This document shows, in pieces, positions 23,747 to 32,919 of a stretch of 64,000 nt of DNA. Made by a program: the position numbers and the translations under genes. The notes under the pieces were generated by a model, which was not told the origin of the DNA, ran no database searches, and worked only from the letters and a program-made list of their open reading frames with translations. Within the stretch, counting starts at the first letter, position 1. Every line of letters starts with the position of its first letter. Source of the DNA: Runella sp. SP2 (GTDB lineage: Bacteria; Bacteroidota; Bacteroidia; Cytophagales; Spirosomataceae); the NCBI RefSeq assembly GCF_003711225.1, contig NZ_CP031030.1, forward strand, positions 5,332,001 through 5,396,000, written 5' to 3'.

Positions 23747-25900
23747 TTACGGAGTCATAAACTCCCATTTAATTTCTTTAGAATAGCCAAAAGGTTTGCT
23801 GTTGACAGGAGCGGCCATATCGCCCCTGAGTTTACCATCGGCCGTTTTGGAGACGGTTAATCGGGTAAAGGAGTAGGTCCCTTTTTCAAAGTCAAAGGTC
23901 GTTCCATCATCATCATACAACTGAAAACTGCCCGATGCTGTGCCGTAATGCCGAACGGTCAGGGGAAGCGTTTCGCCCGCTTTCGGCGCTTGTCGGTGCG
24001 GTGGCACCATCGGAATCAGGGCTCCGTCTTTCACGAACAACGGAATTTTGTCCAGCGCAGGCGTAACGGTAATCAGCTGATTTTCGCCAACTTCTTTCCC
24101 CGTGTAAAAATCGTACCATTTGCCTTGCGGCAGATAGACTTCGCGGCTTTTTTCGCCCGCAAACATCGGCGCCACCAACAGGTAATCGCCCATCATGTAC
24201 TGGTCTTTGATGTCTTTTTTCAGGCTCATGGCGTACGGATTGGCCGTCGCGTCAAACGTTCCTGCCACCGTCACCGATTTAAAGCCGAAACCTTCGACCA
24301 AATTCATGGCCCGAAACGGTGGTTTTCCTTCAAAGCGATACTGCGCAAAGGTTGAATACAAGTACGGCAGCAGTTGCATCCGTAGGTTGGCGACATCGCT
24401 CACAGCCTGCTCCACATCGGGAAACGACCACGGTTTGGTGCCATCGGCCCACGCATTGAGCATGGCCATGGGCGAAAAACAGACCGACTGCATCCGCCGT
24501 ACCCATTCTTCGGCCGTTTTGGACGCACGAACCTCTGGCGTCCAGAGCACCCCGATAAAACTGCTGTTGACCAGTGCCGTTATAAAGTCCTTGTGGCTGT
24601 AATAATCGTTGTAAATCACGTACGGAAAGCTGCTCGCTCCTGCGTTTGATGCCCGCACCAGCCCGTAGGTGCGTTTGTTGATTTCCCTGAACCAGCTACC
24701 TGTCATCTGCTGCACCATCAGGCCGTAGGTTTGCCGCATTTGCTCGGCACTCGTTCCCGACGGGAAGGTTGCCACATCGGGCCAAATCCAGTTGTCGTAC
24801 CCGTCCACCTCGTCGATTTTATAGCCGCCCACCCCGATGTTCAGGTGCTGACTCATAAAATGTTCCTTGAACAGTTGTCGGGCTTGCGGCATGGTAAAAT
24901 CAGGCACAATGCCGTTCCACACGGTGTGCGAACCAGTAAACGGTTTGATTTTAGGATACAACGACCCGACGGGCGACACGTACGGGTTCATCCAGAGGTT
25001 AGCGCTGATGCCCTTATCGGCCAGTTTTTTCAAGAAACCTTTGGGGTCGGGAAAACGCGTTTTTTCCCATTCAAACGTACACGGATAGGCCATGCTGTGC
25101 CAGCCTGGCTCAACGCCGATGAAGTCCAGCGGAAAGTTGTGCTCTTCAAAGCTCTGTACTTCTTTCAGAATATCGTCTTGTGAATACAGCGTCGGGACGC
25201 GCTGGGTGAAGCCCAAACCCCATTTCGGGGGCAAATACCCGCCGCCGTTCATGAGGTTGTAGCGCTGCACCACGTTCATCGGCGTTGGCCCCGCAAAAAC
25301 GTACAAGGTCGCGCCTTCGGCAGGCACCAGCATTTCGACAGCGTCAGAATACGGCTGAGCTTCCCATTTTTTATCGGTGTTGCGGTCGCGCAGCACGGGC
25401 GGGTGCTTGGCGTCGGTCCGCACGGCCGTGCCCGCATAAACCGTGATGTAACGGGCGGCATCCACCAGCACGCCGTAGCCTTTGGACGACACATAAAACG
25501 GCACGGGGGCATGGGTACGGCCATTGTCTTTCCCGCCGTAGTGGTCAACGTGCAGCTCCATGATTCGTCCGCGCTGATTGACGGTCTGGAAATTCAGGCC
25601 CAGCCCAAACAGCTGTTCACCTTCCTCCAGCGGAAAGCGCAGGTAGGTTTTGCCGTCGATGACGCGCACGCTGATGTCGGTTTTTGATAGTGGGAACGGC
25701 GATTTGGGTAAAGCTGCCAGTGCTGTCAGGTTGGGTTTGGCACCCGCCGCGCCTAGCAAGCTAATTTTTTCAGGCTTGCCTGCCGTGGCTTTCCAGATGC
25801 CAGGCTGCACTTCCTGCCACTGGGGCAGAGCCTGGGCTCGGGAATAATGAAATACTGTAAAGAATAGAAATGTGAGGAACAGACGTCGTTGGTATTGCAT
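23747..25900 (-). CDS. Secreted family GH31 alpha-glycosidase
   Basis: 717 residues; signal peptide about 1-22. An N-terminal GH31 beta-sandwich is followed by the barrel: LPPKWGLGFTQR, FPLDFIGVEPGW, the nucleophile region GGYKIDEVDG and a later YNDYYSHKDF near the acid/base. Distal beta domains end the protein (LYDDDGTTFDFEKG). GH31 contains alpha-glucosidases, alpha-xylosidases and some alpha-galactosidases; the exact specificity cannot be read here. The neighbour downstream is an alpha-galactosidase-like enzyme, which would fit shared attack on alpha-linked side chains. The DNA here is visibly GC-richer than the surroundings. Confidence 0.85.
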   Translation of the reverse strand: MQYQRRLFLTFLFFTVFHYSRAQALPQWQEVQPGIWKATAGKPEKISLLGAAGAKPNLTALAALPKSPFPLSKTDISVRVIDGKTYLRFPLEEGEQLFGLGLNFQTVNQRGRIMELHVDHYGGKDNGRTHAPVPFYVSSKGYGVLVDAARYITVYAGTAVRTDAKHPPVLRDRNTDKKWEAQPYSDAVEMLVPAEGATLYVFAGPTPMNVVQRYNLMNGGGYLPPKWGLGFTQRVPTLYSQDDILKEVQSFEEHNFPLDFIGVEPGWHSMAYPCTFEWEKTRFPDPKGFLKKLADKGISANLWMNPYVSPVGSLYPKIKPFTGSHTVWNGIVPDFTMPQARQLFKEHFMSQHLNIGVGGYKIDEVDGYDNWIWPDVATFPSGTSAEQMRQTYGLMVQQMTGSWFREINKRTYGLVRASNAGASSFPYVIYNDYYSHKDFITALVNSSFIGVLWTPEVRASKTAEEWVRRMQSVCFSPMAMLNAWADGTKPWSFPDVEQAVSDVANLRMQLLPYLYSTFAQYRFEGKPPFRAMNLVEGFGFKSVTVAGTFDATANPYAMSLKKDIKDQYMMGDYLLVAPMFAGEKSREVYLPQGKWYDFYTGKEVGENQLITVTPALDKIPLFVKDGALIPMVPPHRQAPKAGETLPLTVRHYGTASGSFQLYDDDGTTFDFEKGTYSFTRLTVSKTADGKLRGDMAAPVNSKPFGYSKEIKWEFMTP

Positions 25901-26005
25901 GAATTGAGGAAGTTAGCAATTATCCCAATAGAATATTAGGGACAAAAGTCAACTCCTTTGCCAAACTCATCATGTTTGGAGCAACTACTTTTGCAAAAAA
26001 AACGC

Positions 26006-26086
26006 GGTTGTAAGCAACCACTTTCACCAAGAAGCGCGGTTGTGAGCAACCGCTGACACGTTTTCCGTGGTTGTGAGCAACCACGG
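26006..26086. repeat. Cluster of three GGTTGT(A/G)AGCAACC palindromes
   Basis: GGTTGTAAGCAACC at 26006-26019, GGTTGTGAGCAACC inside 26036-26053, and again inside 26065-26086, where the flanks extend the stem to 9 bp. The copies are 15-20 bp apart with unlike spacers. A degraded fourth copy may follow at about 26094. The cluster fills the gap between the hemH 3' end and the GH31 gene. Confidence 0.85.
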
Positions 26087-26116
26087 GCACCGAACGGCAA
26101 CCACGAACACGAGGCG

Positions 26117-27199
26117 TTAACACGTTTTGACCAAATCTACTAACGTTTCTACCCAAATTGGGCTATCGTTGAGGCTTTCGACCAAATCCCAATGTTCGCC
26201 ACCTTCTTTTTCAAATACTTCTTTGTATTCCTCGCCCACTTCGAGGGTGGTTTCGAGGCAATCGGCTACAAAAGCAGGAGAAAAAGCTAAAACGCTTTTG
26301 AGTCCTTTCTTGGGAAGCTCTTTGATAACGTCTTCTGTGTAGGGCTTAATCCACGGGTCATTGCCCAACCGTGATTGGAAACAGGTCGTATATTTTCCTT
26401 CGGGAATGTTGAGAGCTTTTACTAGTAGTCGAGTCGTTTCAAAACACTGAGCGCGGTAGCAGTGTTGGTTCATCGCGTGCAGGGTATCGCAGCAGCTGCC
26501 CAATTTGCAGACTTCTTTGGTACAATCTCCCTTACGAATTTGACGTTCAGGTAAACCGTGATAACTGAAGATAAAATGGTCGTAATTATTGGCTTGCAGG
26601 TATTTTTGAGCATTTTGGACAAATCCTTGCAAAAACTTAGGATGCGATAAAAACTGATTGACAAACTTTACCGAAGGCATTACTTGCCACTTAGACAACA
26701 CTCGCATTACTTCTTCGTAAACCGAACCCGTCGTGGCGGAAGCATATTGAGGGAAGAATGGAATGACGATGATTTCGGTCAAACCCATTTTTTGGAACTC
26801 CATCAATCGTGATTCAATGCTTGGGCTTTGATAACGCATCCCTAATTTGACCACGTAATCGTCGCCCAGTGCTTCTTGCAGCATTTTTTCTACCGCCAAT
26901 CCATACACTTTCAGCGGCGAGCCTTCGGGAAGCCATACTTCTTTGTACGTTTTGGCTGACTTAGGCGCACGAAAGGGAGCAATGATGCCGTTGACCAACA
27001 AAAAACGAGGGATAAACGGAATATCTATCACCCGCCCATCCATCAAAAATTCACGCAAATATTTGCGAACATCGGGTGTGTTGGGGCTATCAGGCGTACC
27101 GAGGTTTACAATAAAAACCCCCGTTTTGCCAATATTTTTGGAAGTACTCGAACTAGGTTGCGACACAGATTGATTCATATTCATTAAAATACCTATCAT
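26117..27199 (-). CDS. hemH: Ferrochelatase HemH
   Basis: 360 residues, no signal. N-terminal VFIVNLGTPDSP, catalytic His in YHGLPERQIRKGD, and the conserved acidic region ETTLEVGEEYKE. A Cys-rich loop (CTKEVCKLGSCC) may hold an iron-sulphur cluster as in some bacterial ferrochelatases; this is inference. It inserts Fe(II) into protoporphyrin IX in the last step of haem synthesis. ATG at 27199, with ATGs five and seven codons in as alternatives. It is divergent from the glycan operon; no other hem gene is near. Confidence 0.96.
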   Translation of the reverse strand: MIGILMNMNQSVSQPSSSTSKNIGKTGVFIVNLGTPDSPNTPDVRKYLREFLMDGRVIDIPFIPRFLLVNGIIAPFRAPKSAKTYKEVWLPEGSPLKVYGLAVEKMLQEALGDDYVVKLGMRYQSPSIESRLMEFQKMGLTEIIVIPFFPQYASATTGSVYEEVMRVLSKWQVMPSVKFVNQFLSHPKFLQGFVQNAQKYLQANNYDHFIFSYHGLPERQIRKGDCTKEVCKLGSCCDTLHAMNQHCYRAQCFETTRLLVKALNIPEGKYTTCFQSRLGNDPWIKPYTEDVIKELPKKGLKSVLAFSPAFVADCLETTLEVGEEYKEVFEKEGGEHWDLVESLNDSPIWVETLVDLVKTC

Positions 27200-27241
27200 T
27201 GTAACTGAATTCGAGGAAAAAAGTTCCTACGAATTTTTACG

Positions 27242-27249
27242 CAAATATA
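27242..27249 (-). promoter_or_regulatory. Candidate -7 element of hemH (TATATTTG)
   Basis: On the minus strand TATATTTG fits TAnnTTTG exactly, 43 bp before the hemH ATG. No TTTG was found at the standard distance upstream. Confidence 0.4.
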
Positions 27250-27305
27250 CGAGGTAACTAGCGCGGTGGATTGGAATACAATAGCCAAAACTCAAAATCA
27301 ACCGT

Positions 27306-27313
27306 TACCTTTG
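27306..27313 (+). promoter_or_regulatory. Candidate -7 element of the surface-glycan operon (TACCTTTG)
   Basis: Exact TAnnTTTG match 42 bp before the ATG of the nonulosonate synthase gene; the -33 element is not clear. Confidence 0.4.
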
Positions 27314-27355
27314 TGACCTTTTTGCTTCTAAAAACAAATCCAAATTGCACGTACT

Positions 27356-28258
27356 ATGGCATTCAAATTTGATTATCGTAAACCTTTGGTCATTTCCGAA
27401 ATTGGTTGTAACCACATGGGGGACTTTGAAATCGCTAAAGAACTTATCAAGTTGTCGAAAGACTGCGGTGCTGATTACGCCAAATTTCAGAAGCGAAATG
27501 CCCGCGAATTGCTCACCGACGAACAATACAATACCCCTCACCCCGTACCCTACAACGCGTATGGAAATACTTACGGCGCGCACCGCGAATTTTTAGAGTT
27601 TACGTGGGAACAACACGCCGACCTCAAAGAATACGCCGAGTCGATTGGCATCGGCTATGCTACCTCGGTATGGGACATCACTTCGGCCCGCGAAATCGCC
27701 GCCCTTCACCCCGATTTTATCAAGGTGCCGTCGGCTTGCAACAACCACTACGAAATGCTTCAATTGCTTCGCGACGAGTACGCTGGCGATATCCATATTT
27801 CTTCGGGAATGACGACGCTCGATGAAATCGAAGAACTGGTCAAGTTTTTTGAAGTAACCGACCAAGCCAAAAGTCGATTGGTATTATACAACTGTACATC
27901 GGGCTATCCTGTGCCTTTCAAAGACATTTGTTTACTGGAAATCAATCGTTTATACGAACATTACGATCACCGAGTCAAAGAAATTGGGTTTTCGGGGCAT
28001 CATTTGGGCATTGCCGCCGACGTTGCCGCTTATACTTTGGGCGCGCGCTGGATTGAACGCCATTTTACCAAAGACCGTACGTGGAAAGGAACTGACCACG
28101 CTGCCTCGCTTGAAGTCCCAGGTCTTCAAAAGCTGGTACGGGATTTGACCCAAATCCAACAAGCGCTTACGTTTAAAAACAAGGAAATTTTGGACATCGA
28201 AGCCGAACAACGCGATAAGCTCAAATATCGCAAAAACACAACTCCTATTGCCTCCTAA
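27356..28258 (+). CDS. Nonulosonate (sialic-acid/KDN type) synthase, 9-phosphate-like, without SAF domain
   Basis: 300 residues. NeuB-type TIM barrel: VISEIGCNHMGD, CGADYAKFQK, TYGAHREFLEF, HISSGM, YNCTSGYP, GFSGH and ERHFTKDRTWKGTDHAASLE. It condenses phosphoenolpyruvate with a six-carbon sugar. The TYGAHREFLEF and WKGTDH stretches resemble the animal 9-phosphate synthase (NANS) more than typical bacterial NeuB, by memory. The C-terminal antifreeze-like SAF domain of usual NeuB (about 345 residues) is absent. It is first in a seven-gene operon with a cytidylyltransferase and a HAD phosphatase; no NeuC epimerase or amino-sugar gene is present. The neutral product KDN is thus a plausible outcome. 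Confidence 0.85.
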   Translation: MAFKFDYRKPLVISEIGCNHMGDFEIAKELIKLSKDCGADYAKFQKRNARELLTDEQYNTPHPVPYNAYGNTYGAHREFLEFTWEQHADLKEYAESIGIGYATSVWDITSAREIAALHPDFIKVPSACNNHYEMLQLLRDEYAGDIHISSGMTTLDEIEELVKFFEVTDQAKSRLVLYNCTSGYPVPFKDICLLEINRLYEHYDHRVKEIGFSGHHLGIAADVAAYTLGARWIERHFTKDRTWKGTDHAASLEVPGLQKLVRDLTQIQQALTFKNKEILDIEAEQRDKLKYRKNTTPIAS

Positions 28259-28262
28259 TTTT

Positions 28263-28997
28263 ATGGCACAACCAAACGTTTTAGCTATTATTCAAGCCCG
28301 AGGCGGTAGCAAAGGGCTTCCCAATAAAAACTTATTACCACTGGCGGGGCATCCGTTGGTCGCTTACAGTGTCAAAGCCGCCCTCGAAACCCCGTCCATT
28401 ACGCGAACCATTATTTCAACCGATTCGCAAGCCATTGCCGACGCGGCTCAAAAGTACGGTGCAGAAGTACCTTTTATCCGCCCCGCCGAGTTTGCCCAAG
28501 ACTTGAGTACCGATTTTGACGTATTTAAGCACGCCCTCAACTGGTTTTGGGAAAACGAAGGTTATCGCCCCGACCTCGTGGTGCAATTGCGCCCCACGTC
28601 GCCCGTTCGGTCGGTTCGGCACATCGACGATGCCATTCAAACCCTTTGGAATACCCCTGAAGCTGATAGTATTCGAACTATTACACCGACCCCTATAACT
28701 CCTTACAAAATGTGGGTATATGACCCCGAAACGGCCACAATGCAGCCGCTTTTGAACCACCCTACCCTCCCTGAGTTTTATAATGAACCCCGTCAAAAAC
28801 TCCCGCCCGTACATTGGCATATTGGCAACCTCGATGTGATTCGGCCTCACGTTATTTTGGACAAAAAATCCATGTCAGGGTATCCTATTCTGCCTTATGT
28901 CCTGCCTTTTGAGTATGCCATCGACATCGACGACCTTGCTGGTTTTCGCAAAGCCGAAGAAACCATGAATCAGGTCGAATGTGTGCGATTTGAGTAA
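28263..28997 (+). CDS. CMP-nonulosonate (acylneuraminate/KDN) cytidylyltransferase
   Basis: 244 residues from the ATG at 28263, 4 bp after the synthase stop. Nucleotide-binding start AIIQARGGSKGLPNKNLLPLAGHPLVAYSV, then STDSQAIADAA and VQLRPTSPVRSVRHID, are typical of NeuA/CMP-sugar synthetases. It activates the nine-carbon sugar with CTP for transfer to a glycan. There is no extra C-terminal esterase domain. Confidence 0.9.
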   Translation: MAQPNVLAIIQARGGSKGLPNKNLLPLAGHPLVAYSVKAALETPSITRTIISTDSQAIADAAQKYGAEVPFIRPAEFAQDLSTDFDVFKHALNWFWENEGYRPDLVVQLRPTSPVRSVRHIDDAIQTLWNTPEADSIRTITPTPITPYKMWVYDPETATMQPLLNHPTLPEFYNEPRQKLPPVHWHIGNLDVIRPHVILDKKSMSGYPILPYVLPFEYAIDIDDLAGFRKAEETMNQVECVRFE

Positions 28998-29025
28998 CAC
29001 CTAGTTCCCAAAAACGTTATCCCTC

Positions 29026-30684
29026 ATGCTCAAAAAACTCGCCATTTTAGCCGCAGGTAGCCTCCCTGTTTTATTTTTCTTTTGGTACGCCTATCATTTT
29101 AGCACCCCTTTTCCCAACGAGGACGATATTCCAGCCATTTTGGCTTTTATCAATCGGGCTTTTCCGTTCACTTCCGAAGCAGGACGATTGCTCTTTGTGC
29201 CGTTTCGGGAACACGTGATTCTCCCTGCCAAACTCATTGCCTACCTCCAAGTGGTAGTCACGGGGCAAATGGATTTGAAAATGATGATTTTGTTGGGCAA
29301 TCTTTTTTGGGTGCGGGTTACATGGATTTTGTATCGTTTGTCCCAAGAAGCCAAGCTCCCAGCCTTGCTTTTCTTGCCCGTTCCTTTCATTCTTTTTCAG
29401 GTTCAATTTTCCGAAACAGCCCTCTGGCCGATGGCACTTTGGTCTAATCTCATTGTAGTTTGGCTAGCGGTTGAATCGTTCAACTTATTGATTTCGGAGA
29501 AAAAAGAATTTTGGCGCTTTGGCTTGGCCTTCTTCCTTGGACTCACCGCCACCTTTTCCAATGGAAATGGCCTTTTAGTCTTATTGATTGGATTCGGGAT
29601 ATTATTGTTCCAAAAAGCCGAGAAGAAACACCTTTTTGCATGGGGAGCAGCCAGCGTTTTGGTGGTTTTGGCTTACCAATGGGCCAAAGCACTCGGCGTG
29701 CCTGATACTTTCTACGGAGTTCAAAAAAATCCCCTAAAATGGCTGCTAGGAAGCATGATTTTCGTAGGAAACTACGGCGATTTTATTTCAGGAAGCCTCA
29801 AAAAAGTAGCGTTAGGGCTTGGGTTCGTGCTTACAGCTGCGCTTGTGGTGGTTAATTTGAGTCAATGGAAAAAGCCTTCGTACGGCACTTCTTTCCATTT
29901 TCGGATGCTTGTCTTCTTTTTGTTCATTCTCGCAACGGCGGGAGGCGTTTCCATTTTGCGCACCGAGCCCGTTGGGCTAGATGCCATGTATCTAGGGCGA
30001 TATCGGCATTACTCCGCCCTGGCAGTTGCGCTCGTGTATCTGAGCAGCGTTGTCTATTTGTACCCCAAACGCCAAGCAAACTGGCTTTTTGCGGGAACGA
30101 TGGTTGCTAGTCTTGTGGTGGGTATTTTCTCCTATTACCGCGACTGGGGCTATCGCTACATGGACAATCAGCGTTTTTTTACCGATGCCTACAACATGCA
30201 GCACAACAACGCTCTTTATCTTGAAATGCCCGCCCCTCAGGAATTTGCCAGTATTTTTCAAGAAACATTGGCCAAAAACATACTGAAAGCCGACCTCACT
30301 AGCTTTGAAGACCTTAAATGGCCTAGTTCTTGGGATAACCTACCTTTGGCACCCATCACTATTCATATTGATAAATCGGCAGATACGACTCGTTGCGTGG
30401 AAGTATATACCGTCAAATCAACAACGCCACAGTTTGAGCTTACGCCAAATGCCCTATGGTTTTGGGCCCTGAAGAGTGACCAACGTACTTTCTTATATCC
30501 AACCACTTCGCTCAAAACAAAGCCTGCGCAATTTGTGCGGCAACGAACGTACTTCCAACCTGGTTTCGTGGGGGAATTAGCCACTTGCCAGCTTCCTAAG
30601 GGCGAATACACCTTGTTTTTAGTGCATGTTGCCGAAAATAAGGAAGCACAGTTTTACACTACTAAACAAACGATACGGCCTTAG
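29026..30684 (+). CDS. Polytopic membrane protein, GT-C-like, paralogue A
   Basis: 552 residues with an N-terminal hydrophobic segment (5-25), an acidic first loop (PNEDDIP, residues 30-36), about nine to eleven further membrane segments up to about residue 370, then a soluble C-terminal domain of about 170 residues. Shared motifs with the gene at 31183 are FREHVI/HNEHII, ALW(P/A)MALWSN, ATF(S/A)NGNGL, GRYR(H/Q)YS(A/S)LAV and S(Y/F)YRD. The acidic pair in the first outer loop recalls GT-C glycosyltransferases that use lipid-linked sugars. A role as a sugar transferase for the operon's glycan is inference; no named family is recognised. Confidence 0.6.
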   Translation: MLKKLAILAAGSLPVLFFFWYAYHFSTPFPNEDDIPAILAFINRAFPFTSEAGRLLFVPFREHVILPAKLIAYLQVVVTGQMDLKMMILLGNLFWVRVTWILYRLSQEAKLPALLFLPVPFILFQVQFSETALWPMALWSNLIVVWLAVESFNLLISEKKEFWRFGLAFFLGLTATFSNGNGLLVLLIGFGILLFQKAEKKHLFAWGAASVLVVLAYQWAKALGVPDTFYGVQKNPLKWLLGSMIFVGNYGDFISGSLKKVALGLGFVLTAALVVVNLSQWKKPSYGTSFHFRMLVFFLFILATAGGVSILRTEPVGLDAMYLGRYRHYSALAVALVYLSSVVYLYPKRQANWLFAGTMVASLVVGIFSYYRDWGYRYMDNQRFFTDAYNMQHNNALYLEMPAPQEFASIFQETLAKNILKADLTSFEDLKWPSSWDNLPLAPITIHIDKSADTTRCVEVYTVKSTTPQFELTPNALWFWALKSDQRTFLYPTTSLKTKPAQFVRQRTYFQPGFVGELATCQLPKGEYTLFLVHVAENKEAQFYTTKQTIRP

Positions 30685-30713
30685 GTGGATAACATTTTAA
30701 ACTGAACGACCCA

Positions 30714-31190
30714 ATGGCGATAAAGCTCTTTTTAACCGATGTGGATGGCGTTATGACCGACGGCAGTATGTATTACACCGAAAGCGGCGACGAGTTCAAG
30801 CGGTTTCATACGCACGACGGAATGGCGTTTGAACTGCTCCGCAAAGCAGGGATTAAAACGGGGATTGTGACGTCGGAAGATACCCAAATCGTGGCAAGAC
30901 GAGCTGCTAAAATCAAAGCCGATTATATTTATCAGGGCAAACGCGACGGGGGTAAATTGGCCGCTGCCCAACAAATTTGCCAAGAACTTAACATCGGTCT
31001 TGAAGAAGTGGCTTACGTAGGCGACGACATCAATTGCCTTGAACTTCTGAGTGCAGTCGGCGTTGCGGCTTGTCCTGCCAATGCCGTCAAGGCCATCAAA
31101 CAAATTCCAAACATTATTTTACTTGAAAAAAAAGGCGGCGACGGTGCCGTGCGCGAGTTTGTGGAGTTTATTTTGAACAACAATGCCTAA
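30714..31190 (+). CDS. HAD phosphatase of the YrbI/C0 group, probable nonulosonate-9-phosphate phosphatase
   Basis: 158 residues, the usual size of tetrameric C0 HAD phosphatases. Motif I DVDGVMTDG (Asp9 nucleophile, Asp11 acid/base), motif II TS, motif IV GDDINCLELL. KDO-8-phosphate phosphatases have an Arg-containing loop after motif II, whereas this protein has Glu55 in TSED and Lys66. That matches my recollection of the Glu56/Lys67 pair that marks the KDN-9-phosphate phosphatase BT1713 of Bacteroides thetaiotaomicron. With the adjacent synthase and cytidylyltransferase genes this points to a 9-phosphate route. Its end overlaps the next gene by 8 bp. Confidence 0.85.
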   Translation: MAIKLFLTDVDGVMTDGSMYYTESGDEFKRFHTHDGMAFELLRKAGIKTGIVTSEDTQIVARRAAKIKADYIYQGKRDGGKLAAAQQICQELNIGLEEVAYVGDDINCLELLSAVGVAACPANAVKAIKQIPNIILLEKKGGDGAVREFVEFILNNNA

Positions 31191-32853
31191 AACAACTGCT
31201 GGATTAACAGGACTTCTTATCGGTGCAACTCTCTACGTAGCGTGGTATTTCTATTACGTCGCCCACTATGCCGTGGACATTCCCTACCTCGACGACTACG
31301 ACGCCATTTTAGATTATCTTCTTGCTTTTCGAGAAGCTACGTTTTGGGAAAAACTCCGTTCTATCTTACTTCCTCACAATGAGCACATTATTTCCATGAC
31401 TCGAATGGTAAGTTGGATTAATTACGGACTAACGGGGCATCTCAACATCTTTGCGTTGCTTCTTTGGGGAAATGCCCTGCTGTTGGTTCCACTGGCGGTA
31501 CTTTACTCCACCTTTGTCCCCACCGAACGTTATCCTGCGCCTTATTTTTTGTTGGTGATTCTTGTCTTTCTTAATCCTCAATATTCCGTTACGGCCTTGT
31601 GGGCAATGGCCTTGTGGTCCAATATTTGGGTATTTGTACCTGTTACACTCAGCATTTTACTGGTCACTCGCCCAAAACGATGGTACTGGTCAATACCCTT
31701 CGCCGTTGTTGCAACCTTCGCCAACGGCAACGGACTGATGATTTGGCCCATTGGCTTGCTAATGCTCTTCTTTGAACGTCGCCCTTTTTTGCAATGGGCA
31801 ATTTGGGCTGGCGCGGGAGTTTTTACCTGCGGAAGTTACTTTTATCTAATGCGTCAACAGCCTTCCGAAGGCTTATTTTTGTTGAGTAATTTACCACTTT
31901 TACCTTTCAACGTGCTCGCTTTTTTGGGTTCTTACGGGGCGTTGTTAGGGGGAAAAGCAGGGCAAATCATCGCGTTGGTTGTGGGAACTGGCGTTACTGC
32001 CATGACGTTGATTACGACCAAAAACTACCTCAAAAGCCGCCAACGTACCGACCTCATTCTTTTGGCGCTGGTTGCTTTTGTCGCACTGACGGCCTTGGCC
32101 GTTGGTTTGTTTCGGGCCGAGAAAGGCATGAGCATCATCATTGGAGGGCGTTATCGGCAATATAGCTCGTTGGCCGTGACAGTGAGCCTCTTAATGGCTT
32201 TCCGCCACCTACCTTTTCACCTGCCTCGCTGGGGACGCGTGTCGATTTGGGGAATGGTGGGATTGGTAACGGTGCTGAGTTTTTATCGTGACATTGGCTT
32301 GCGTAAAACCACCGAATGGCGCACCATTGTTGATTACCACAATCGACTTCACAATCGGCTCGATTTGCTTGCTACGACTCCAAACTCTCAGTATGGAGCG
32401 GATGTTGTTGAAGCTAAACAGATTGGGTTATTTACTGTTTCACCTCAATATAATTTATTAGCCCAACTCAACAACGCCACTCGCATTGATTTTACCAGCC
32501 AAGCTGTGGCCGAACGTTTTGAAGAGAAAAAACTCGACGGGGTTACTTGCGGAAATTATTGGCTCATTGAAGAACCGCAGCTCCAATTTCCAAGCCGTGA
32601 TGACGAGGCAATTTATTTGGTACTTTCCAAAGATAATCAGCACATTATATTTCCAACCGCTTCCAAGCGAAATGGTCTTTCGGCTATGATAAAACAGCGA
32701 AGTTATTTCCGAAAAGGGCTTGAAGCCGAAGTATATGACTGTTTGCAGTCGTTTGATGCGTACGAAATTAATTGGTTAAAAGTTGAAGAAAAACCGCTGT
32801 TATACACAACTCACAGCACGATTTCTCAATTTCGCATACGTTTCAAGCAGTAA
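31183..32853 (+). CDS. Polytopic membrane protein, GT-C-like, paralogue B
   Basis: 556 residues with the same plan as the gene at 29026: N-terminal membrane segment, acidic loop (PYLDDYD, residues 34-40), HNEHII, TALWAMALWSN, ATFANGNGLMI, GRYRQYSSLAV, SFYRD, then a soluble tail that also contains a conserved stretch around GVTCGNYWLIEEP. The start overlaps the phosphatase gene by 8 bp, which implies coupled translation. I infer two related transferases or polymerase-like proteins acting on the same glycan. Alternative: O-antigen polymerase-like proteins. Confidence 0.6.
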   Translation: MPKTTAGLTGLLIGATLYVAWYFYYVAHYAVDIPYLDDYDAILDYLLAFREATFWEKLRSILLPHNEHIISMTRMVSWINYGLTGHLNIFALLLWGNALLLVPLAVLYSTFVPTERYPAPYFLLVILVFLNPQYSVTALWAMALWSNIWVFVPVTLSILLVTRPKRWYWSIPFAVVATFANGNGLMIWPIGLLMLFFERRPFLQWAIWAGAGVFTCGSYFYLMRQQPSEGLFLLSNLPLLPFNVLAFLGSYGALLGGKAGQIIALVVGTGVTAMTLITTKNYLKSRQRTDLILLALVAFVALTALAVGLFRAEKGMSIIIGGRYRQYSSLAVTVSLLMAFRHLPFHLPRWGRVSIWGMVGLVTVLSFYRDIGLRKTTEWRTIVDYHNRLHNRLDLLATTPNSQYGADVVEAKQIGLFTVSPQYNLLAQLNNATRIDFTSQAVAERFEEKKLDGVTCGNYWLIEEPQLQFPSRDDEAIYLVLSKDNQHIIFPTASKRNGLSAMIKQRSYFRKGLEAEVYDCLQSFDAYEINWLKVEEKPLLYTTHSTISQFRIRFKQ

Positions 32854-32919
32854 ACACGTTGTTTTTACAACTATCTTTTACGCTTTTGTAAACAGGCTTG
32901 CCTCAGTTTCATCTAGCTT

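Noticed and set aside
26006-26086. Possible mini-CRISPR from the three repeated palindromes
   Set aside because: Repeat units are only 14 bp, spacers are 15-20 bp and unequal, and no cas gene is present.
30714-31190. KdsC (KDO-8-phosphate phosphatase) as name for the HAD protein
   Set aside because: The family is the same, but Glu55/Lys66 and the synthase/cytidylyltransferase neighbours favour a nine-carbon sugar phosphate; no kdsA or kdsB is adjacent.
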